A stretch of 64,000 nucleotides of DNA, taken from the NCBI GenBank assembly GCA_025454405.1, contig JALOON010000084.1:1-64000 (forward strand), given 5' to 3'. This document shows positions 59,529 through 64,000 of this stretch, in pieces (the first letter of the stretch is position 1; every line of letters begins with the position of its first letter). This DNA comes from Oscillatoriaceae cyanobacterium Prado104. Lineage in GTDB: Bacteria > Cyanobacteriota > Cyanobacteriia > Cyanobacteriales > Microcoleaceae. The notes under the pieces are model-generated. The model was not told the DNA's origin, did not search any database, and saw only the letters and a list, made by a program, of their open reading frames with translations. Made by a program: the position numbers and the translations under genes.

Positions 59529-60581
59529 ATGTTAGAGTTCGATCGACTGTTCAAAAATATCGAAGAATTAGTAATGCTGCATTCTCCCAGCGGTGCCGAG
59601 TCAGAAATCAACCAGCGGTTGATAGAAAAATTCGCAGCCCTAGGAGTAAATGCTTGGTTGGATAGCGCCGACAACGCCATCGCCATGATTCCGGGGCGCA
59701 ATCGAGAAAAGTCGATCGCCATTACCGCCCACAAAGACGAAATAGGAGCCCTAGTCAAAACCGTCGGTTCCCAGGGGCGGGTGGAAGTTCGCAAATTGGG
59801 TGGCGCGTTTCCTTGGGTGTATGGCGAAGGCGCAGTTGATTTGCTGGGAGACAAGCAAACAATTAGCGGCATTCTCTGTTTCGGTTCCCGCCACGTTTCC
59901 CACGAATCCCCTCAAAAAACCCACCAGGAAAGAACCCCGCTGAATTGGGAAAATGCCTGGATTGAAACTAAGTGTAGCACTGCGGAATTAGCCGAGGCGG
60001 GAATTCGACCGGGCACGCGGATGGTGGTGGGAAAGCACCGCAAACGACCGCTACGCTTGAAAGATTGTTGGATAGCAAGCTACACCCTCGACAATAAGGC
60101 TTCTGTAGCGATTTTGCTGGATCTGGCGCAGCGTTTGCAAGAGCCTGCGATGAACATTTATTTGGTAGCATCAGCGAAGGAGGAAGTCGGGGCGATCGGG
60201 GCTTTGTATTTCACGCAGCGGCAGCAGTTGGAGGCGCTGATTGCTTTGGAAATTTGCCCCCTAGCGCCAGAATACCCGATCGAGGATGGCGAAAACCCGG
60301 TGTTGCTATCTCAGGACGGCTACGGAGTTTACGATGAAGGGTTGAACGGGGAATTGCGCGCCGCAGCCGATCGCGCGGGCGTCGAGGTACAATTGGCAGC
60401 AATTAGCGGTTTTGGCAGCGACGCTTCGATCGCCATGAAATTCGGTCATGTTGCCCGCGCCGCTTGTTTGGGCTTCCCCACCCAGAACACTCACGGGTTT
60501 GAAATCGCGCATTTAGGGGCGATCGCCAACTGTACGCGCATCTTGGAAGCTTACTGCAACGGGCTTTCGGACGAATCGTAG
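59529..60581 (+). CDS. M42-family metallo-aminopeptidase
   Basis: 350 residues. Metal ligands are seen in IAITAHKDEIGAL (His), YTLDNKASVA (Asp), AKEEVGAIGA (Glu pair) and NTHGFEIAHLG (His). This matches M42 (FrvX-like) peptidases, large TET-type complexes that trim peptides in the cytosol. Start MLEFDRLFKNIEELVMLHSP. Monocistronic, ahead of a tRNA. Confidence 0.93.
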   Translation: MLEFDRLFKNIEELVMLHSPSGAESEINQRLIEKFAALGVNAWLDSADNAIAMIPGRNREKSIAITAHKDEIGALVKTVGSQGRVEVRKLGGAFPWVYGEGAVDLLGDKQTISGILCFGSRHVSHESPQKTHQERTPLNWENAWIETKCSTAELAEAGIRPGTRMVVGKHRKRPLRLKDCWIASYTLDNKASVAILLDLAQRLQEPAMNIYLVASAKEEVGAIGALYFTQRQQLEALIALEICPLAPEYPIEDGENPVLLSQDGYGVYDEGLNGELRAAADRAGVEVQLAAISGFGSDASIAMKFGHVARAACLGFPTQNTHGFEIAHLGAIANCTRILEAYCNGLSDES

Positions 60582-60768
60582 GCTGTTTGCGACACACCTT
60601 GAAAATTTCTAATCCCCAATCCCCAATCGAAAATCGTTCGATCGCTAATTTCTCTCCCTCCTCCACTCCCCTCCCCTGCCCTCTCAAATGAATAGAAAAA
60701 ATTTTTTCGCAAAGTAGTTGACAGACATGGAGAGATTGGTTATAGTAATAAAGGTGCGAAACACAAGC

Positions 60769-60841
60769 GCCCCCATCGTCTAGAGGCCTAGGACACATCC
60801 CTTTCACGGATGCGACGGGGATTCGAATTCCCCTGGGGGTA
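60769..60841 (+). tRNA. tRNA-Glu (TTC)
   Basis: 73 nt. Acceptor GCCCCCA pairs with TGGGGGT, discriminator A; anticodon loop CCTTTCACG gives TTC; T arm GGGGA-TTCGAAT-TCCCC. No CCA is encoded. In cyanobacteria this tRNA also starts tetrapyrrole synthesis by carrying glutamate. Confidence 0.96.
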
Positions 60842-60900
60842 TCAACAAGTTAAATATCAACAAGTTAAATATCAACAAGTTAAATATCAACAAGTTAAAT
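60841..60900. repeat. Four 15-bp tandem repeats next to tRNA
   Basis: ATCAACAAGTTAAAT repeated four times exactly, starting at the discriminator base of tRNA-Glu. Confidence 0.97.
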
Positions 60901-61169
60901 CCGAGCGTGCGGGTGCGTCGCGATCGAAAATTTTCAAATTTGTGTAGCAAATCTTAACTGCGAGTCACCAGAGGATACTTTCACGTGAGTTTCCATTGGA
61001 TATTTCAAATATTGTCGCAAAGTGTACCCGCGACAAACCATCCGATATTTTAACCCTACGATATTTTAAAGGAGCGAGTGAAACGGGGAAATTGTTAATG
61101 GAGCAATTGAAAAAAATTCTCCCACTCTCCCTCTATTCCCTCTCCCCCTGTTCCACTCTCTCCCACCCA
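60901..61169. other. Spacer, no gene
   Basis: AT-rich with GATATTT/ATATTTCAAATATTG-type short repeats (60998-61066) and a CTCCCCCTGTTCC pyrimidine tract before the DUF4335 stop. No gene or RNA recognised. Confidence 0.5.
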
Positions 61170-62414
61170 TCACCAAGGAGTAACTTGAGCCCTGCCTCCT
61201 GGTGTAAAAACTACTCGGAAATCAGCCAGCGGTTCCGCAGGTGGTCTGGTGCCGACAGGTTTGTAAAGCAACTCAGATAAAAGTTCATCGCTAGTTCGAT
61301 CGACCGTTCCGGAATTCTCCGATTTGTAACCGACAACCGCCCCATCTTTAGCCACACTCACTCGATAAACCGATTCATTCTCAACACCAGGCTTACCTTG
61401 CAAAACCCCATCAATTTGCTCCGAAAGTTTTCCCCTTAGCACATCAATTTCCGTCGGATCGGTAATCGGCCCTGCTGCCTCTGGAGTACCCCCAACACCT
61501 GATTCCAAAGCTTCAGATAGCGGAGTCGGGCTGGACTTTGGCGAACTCGGCAGCAAACCGTCCGATTCCGGAGCGGGACTCGGCGAACTCGGCAGCAACT
61601 CGCCATCCGCCGGCGTCGGGTTGGGGCTCGGCGAACCAGCACTCTCTGGCGTCGGGTTGGGACTCGGCGAACCAACACCCCCTGGCGTCGGATTGGGGCT
61701 CGGCGAACCAACACCCTCTGGCGTCGGATTGGGACTCGGCGAACCAGAACCCCCTGGCGTCGTCGTACCGAGATTTTGACCCGCAGCATTGGGTCTGGGA
61801 ACGGGATCTCGCGGTCGCTGCACTTCCGGCACCGGCACCAAGAAAAACGCCATCGCTGCCACAGCCAAAGCCGAAACGCCCACCGCAGCAGGCAAAACTC
61901 GCTTCGCTACGGGTTCTGTTGGTTTGACGTGGCGCTTGGAAACGGGGGTCAATTGCAGGGACAATTCCGGCAGGGTTTGCGTGTCGGCAAAAAATTGGTC
62001 GATCGCCTCTACCAGATCGAATAGCTGTACGGTGGTTAAATTGAGTTCTACCGACAAGGGTGTTTTTTCGGCGATTTGGGTGCCGTTGACTGGTTCGGCA
62101 GGTAGAACGGTCAATCGGTGCGAATTCTCGTTAACTTTGTGCAACTGTACCAATGCCGGAATGGTAGCTTGTCTGTCAGCAGCGCGCACTCCGCTGATAA
62201 ATTCTTGAGCGTAGGTGCTGACTGCTTTTACCAAGCTTTCAAAAAAGTCCCGTCCCCCTGTTAGGGGTTCTGCCATACCGCTCAAATAGCATTCAGCGCT
62301 CATCAGTATCGAAAGCACCGGCCGGATTTCTAACTGGCTGGCTGCCGATCCGTCGCTCAATCCTTCTAAAACTAAGGTGCAGTTTGGCAGACTGTACTGA
62401 CGCCTAATAGTCAT
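61170..62414 (-). CDS. DUF4335 cyanobacterial protein
   Basis: 414 residues beginning MTIRRQYSLPNCTLVLEGLS, the DUF4335 start. One transmembrane helix (VGVSALAVAAMAFFLVPVPE) separates the N-terminal domain from a Pro/Ser linker made of four 12-residue SPSPNPTPEGVG-type units and a C-terminal domain (YRVSVAKDGAVVGYKSENSG). Function unknown, restricted to cyanobacteria. Its start is 2 bp after the DUF3038 stop, so the pair is translationally linked. Confidence 0.92.
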   Translation of the reverse strand: MTIRRQYSLPNCTLVLEGLSDGSAASQLEIRPVLSILMSAECYLSGMAEPLTGGRDFFESLVKAVSTYAQEFISGVRAADRQATIPALVQLHKVNENSHRLTVLPAEPVNGTQIAEKTPLSVELNLTTVQLFDLVEAIDQFFADTQTLPELSLQLTPVSKRHVKPTEPVAKRVLPAAVGVSALAVAAMAFFLVPVPEVQRPRDPVPRPNAAGQNLGTTTPGGSGSPSPNPTPEGVGSPSPNPTPGGVGSPSPNPTPESAGSPSPNPTPADGELLPSSPSPAPESDGLLPSSPKSSPTPLSEALESGVGGTPEAAGPITDPTEIDVLRGKLSEQIDGVLQGKPGVENESVYRVSVAKDGAVVGYKSENSGTVDRTSDELLSELLYKPVGTRPPAEPLADFRVVFTPGGRAQVTPW

Positions 62415-62416
62415 TT

Positions 62417-63043
62417 TTATTCCACTTCTCCATCAAACAGACTCACCCAAAACCGCTGCATTCCGGCTGTACCAGTACAAAATAACAGTTTTCCCAACAA
62501 GGAAACAGCTAGTTCGTCAAGCTTCTCATCGGAATCGTAAGCGGCCACTAGCGATCGCCTCGGATTCATGCGCGATCGAAAGTGAGCTCGAAACCTTTCT
62601 AAATACTCCGCCAGCGGCAAGTGCTGCTTGAGGGGGATATTTTTCGATCGCAACTGCTGGGAGTCTAGCAGCAACTGGCGAATTGTGGCGGTTAACTTGC
62701 GCGCCAAATTGCAGGCGATGACTACTAGCGCTTTTGCCTCTAGAATACTCAGCGTTCGGCGCTGGCTGTAGCGCCTCAACGGGTTAGTATTGCGCAGCAG
62801 CCACAGGGAAACCCGATTTTTAATAATCGAATCCAATTCCAGTTCCCTTGACACTGCCAGCATTTCTTCTGCACCTCCGAGATACAAGGCTTCGATCGCT
62901 AGCAACATCAGGTCAATTTGCAATCTGGCCCGGCGGGGACACCCGCCACCGGCGGGCGACAAGTCCGGCAAACTGTCTAAAATTAAGGGGTTTGACTCGG
63001 TAAGCGAAGTTTCTAACGGCATTACGATCGGGGCAACATCCAT
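62417..63043 (-). CDS. DUF3038 cyanobacterial protein
   Basis: 208 residues. CPRRARLQIDLMLLAIEALY and GGAEEMLAVSRELEL are typical of DUF3038, an all-helical protein restricted to cyanobacteria. Adjacent to DUF4335 in many genomes. Function unknown. First gene of the pair. Confidence 0.92.
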   Translation of the reverse strand: MDVAPIVMPLETSLTESNPLILDSLPDLSPAGGGCPRRARLQIDLMLLAIEALYLGGAEEMLAVSRELELDSIIKNRVSLWLLRNTNPLRRYSQRRTLSILEAKALVVIACNLARKLTATIRQLLLDSQQLRSKNIPLKQHLPLAEYLERFRAHFRSRMNPRRSLVAAYDSDEKLDELAVSLLGKLLFCTGTAGMQRFWVSLFDGEVE

Positions 63044-63471
63044 TCCAACACACTATACGGGTACGCGGGGTCTCAAACAAGGTAATTTTGGCATCCTAGA
63101 CCCCTCTGGGATACTTTAATTTCGATCGTTCGATTCGATTTCTGATTTTAATTTAGCAGCTAGCGGCTCTTGCGGGCGAGCGTTCTGGAGAGGGGCACAG
63201 CGAGATACAACTGCTTTCAACCGCGTCATATCAAATCCTGTCCATTCCCTCTAATATTGTATGACAGCCATCGTAACTACCAGAACACAGGCTGTTCGGT
63301 GAGATATCTCCTACTAATAAAATGCTGTTGCGGGAGCAGACTAGAGGCTAGAATTATATCGCTCGTGGCGTACAATTAAAATTTAACGAGACGCGCTCTA
63401 GGCGAAGGATTGCGAACGTTAACCATCCACCACCAAAACTTCGTATATGGTGGGTTTCCTGGAGGTTTTAG
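63044..63471. other. Spacer, no gene
   Basis: About 430 bp between divergent genes. GGAGGTTTTAG just before 63472 is a good ribosome site for the next gene. Otherwise A/T-rich with no recognised RNA or repeat. Confidence 0.5.
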
Positions 63472-63699
63472 ATGAATGTTTTTCCATTTCCTACTGTTTT
63501 GGTACAAACTTTAATTTTGTTTGTGGCGATCGCGATCGAAGCGCGGTTCCTGCAAAAATTACTTAAACTCGCTCCCAGAAACAGCGTTGAATATGCAGCC
63601 ATCCTCAATCTATCTTCCGCTTGCGTGGGTTGGTTAGTGTTCTTATGTCTTGAATTCGCAACAACCTTGGACCAATCAATAATCCTGTCTAAAAAATAA
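63472..63699 (+). CDS. Small two-helix membrane protein, FraC-like
   Basis: 75 residues, with GGAGGTTTTAG as a ribosome site. Two hydrophobic segments (VLVQTLILFVAIAIEARFLQ; LNLSSACVGWLVFLCLEFAT) flank RNSVEYAAILNL. The layout resembles the N-terminal half of filament-integrity protein FraC, but the length is about half of a typical FraC. Either a short relative or a truncated gene. Low certainty. Confidence 0.5.
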   Translation: MNVFPFPTVLVQTLILFVAIAIEARFLQKLLKLAPRNSVEYAAILNLSSACVGWLVFLCLEFATTLDQSIILSKK

Positions 63700-63732
63700 T
63701 TTATCCCGAAATCTGCCCGCTACAAAATGCTT

Positions 63733-64000
63733 TTAATGTGTTTTATTCTCTTGTTTAACCGCTGTTTCTCTTTTCGCAAAAAAAATTGTAGCTCCCGCGT
63801 CATCAGTCAGACTAATCTTTCCGTTGAGGCTATTTCCTTCAACAATTCCCCGCAGTTTCACAAAGCTTTTACCGCCCGCTGTTTGCTCGCCACTGCAACC
63901 CGCTAAATTTTCTACTTTACCTGACAAACTTAATCCTTGATTTTCCCACTTGCCGCTTAGAGATAGTTTGTCCTCGGCAGTTGTTTTAATATCGGTTTCG
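63733..64000 (-). CDS. Hypothetical protein, N-terminus beyond right edge
   Basis: An open frame of about 88 codons ends at the stop at 63733 and runs off the right edge. The peptide KLSLSGKWENQGLSLSGKVE, then NLAGCSGEQTAGGKSFVKLR and GNSLNGKISLTDDAGATIFF is beta-rich. No family recognised. Partial because of the window edge. Confidence 0.6.
   Translation of the reverse strand, partial: ETDIKTTAEDKLSLSGKWENQGLSLSGKVENLAGCSGEQTAGGKSFVKLRGIVEGNSLNGKISLTDDAGATIFFAKRETAVKQENKTH

Noticed and set aside
60996..61280. 94-codon plus-strand frame
   Set aside because: Runs from spacer DNA into the reverse strand of the DUF4335 gene; low-complexity and no ribosome site.

Overview
The window looks like chromosomal DNA of a filamentous, probably non-heterocystous cyanobacterium of the Microcoleus/Oscillatoria type. 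Evidence: very frequent HIP1-like sites (GCGATCGC and CGATCG), a suf operon with divergent sufR, the cyanobacterial DUF3038/DUF4335 pair, many pentapeptide-repeat, WD40, CHAT and Ser/Thr-kinase proteins, and a heavy load of short palindromic and heptanucleotide repeats between genes. The genus is an inference.

Layout. 1-4 kb: a TnpB gene cut by the left edge, hslO (redox chaperone Hsp33), and an IsrB element (HNH-less IscB relative) with a structured HEARO/omega-RNA-like leader, lying directly in front of a membrane-anchored repeat protein (3987-6044). 6-10 kb: a periplasmic-binding protein, a TspO-like protein, a TIR-bounded element that has amplified a 90-bp module five times, and a small HTH-like protein. 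10-11.5 kb: an IS200/IS605 element with a decayed tnpA and an intact tnpB. 12-17 kb: a TerB/DUF1232 protein, an NAD-dependent epimerase, a Uma2 nuclease with a small secreted partner, and a membrane protein with a nuclease-like C-terminus next to an unknown protein. 17-23.5 kb: sufBCDS with divergent sufR and a textbook SufR operator; sufS has lost its catalytic-cysteine loop and is frameshifted. 23.7-33 kb: acetyltransferase, FAD oxidoreductase, DUF2231 protein, cutA, pentapeptide protein, VIT-VWA protein and an Rpn-type nuclease. 33-40 kb: pyrG, ROK glucokinase, a cysteine-type phosphatase, and a DUF1636-cobW pair behind a cobalamin riboswitch. 40-46.5 kb: two tandem Ser/Thr kinases, two tandem pilin-like proteins and a second pentapeptide protein. 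47-51 kb: duplicated glycine-zipper stress protein, BON lipoprotein, secreted protein. 51-56.7 kb: a CHAT-protease/WD40 locus with HTH-like proteins, a tiny secreted peptide and a sigma-like factor. 56.9-64 kb: SLH-domain lipoprotein, FkbM methyltransferase, M42 peptidase, tRNA-Glu, DUF4335/DUF3038 pair, a FraC-like fragment and a partial gene at the right edge.

How it fits together. The clearest regulatory units are sufR-|operator|-sufBCDS (Fe-S assembly repressed by an Fe-S sensor) and riboswitch-DUF1636-cobW (metal/cobalamin homeostasis). The best candidate for a poorly described system is the 50.9-56.7 kb block: a caspase-like CHAT protein with a seven-bladed WD40 sensor, an HTH-like partner 26 bp upstream, a 16-bp palindrome and a divergent secreted mini-peptide at its promoter, an HTH-TPR protein with a stand-alone copy of its HTH domain, and a divergent sigma-like factor. 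The mobile-element layer is also informative: IsrB, TnpB and a decayed Y1 transposase coexist, and two of their ends share sequence.
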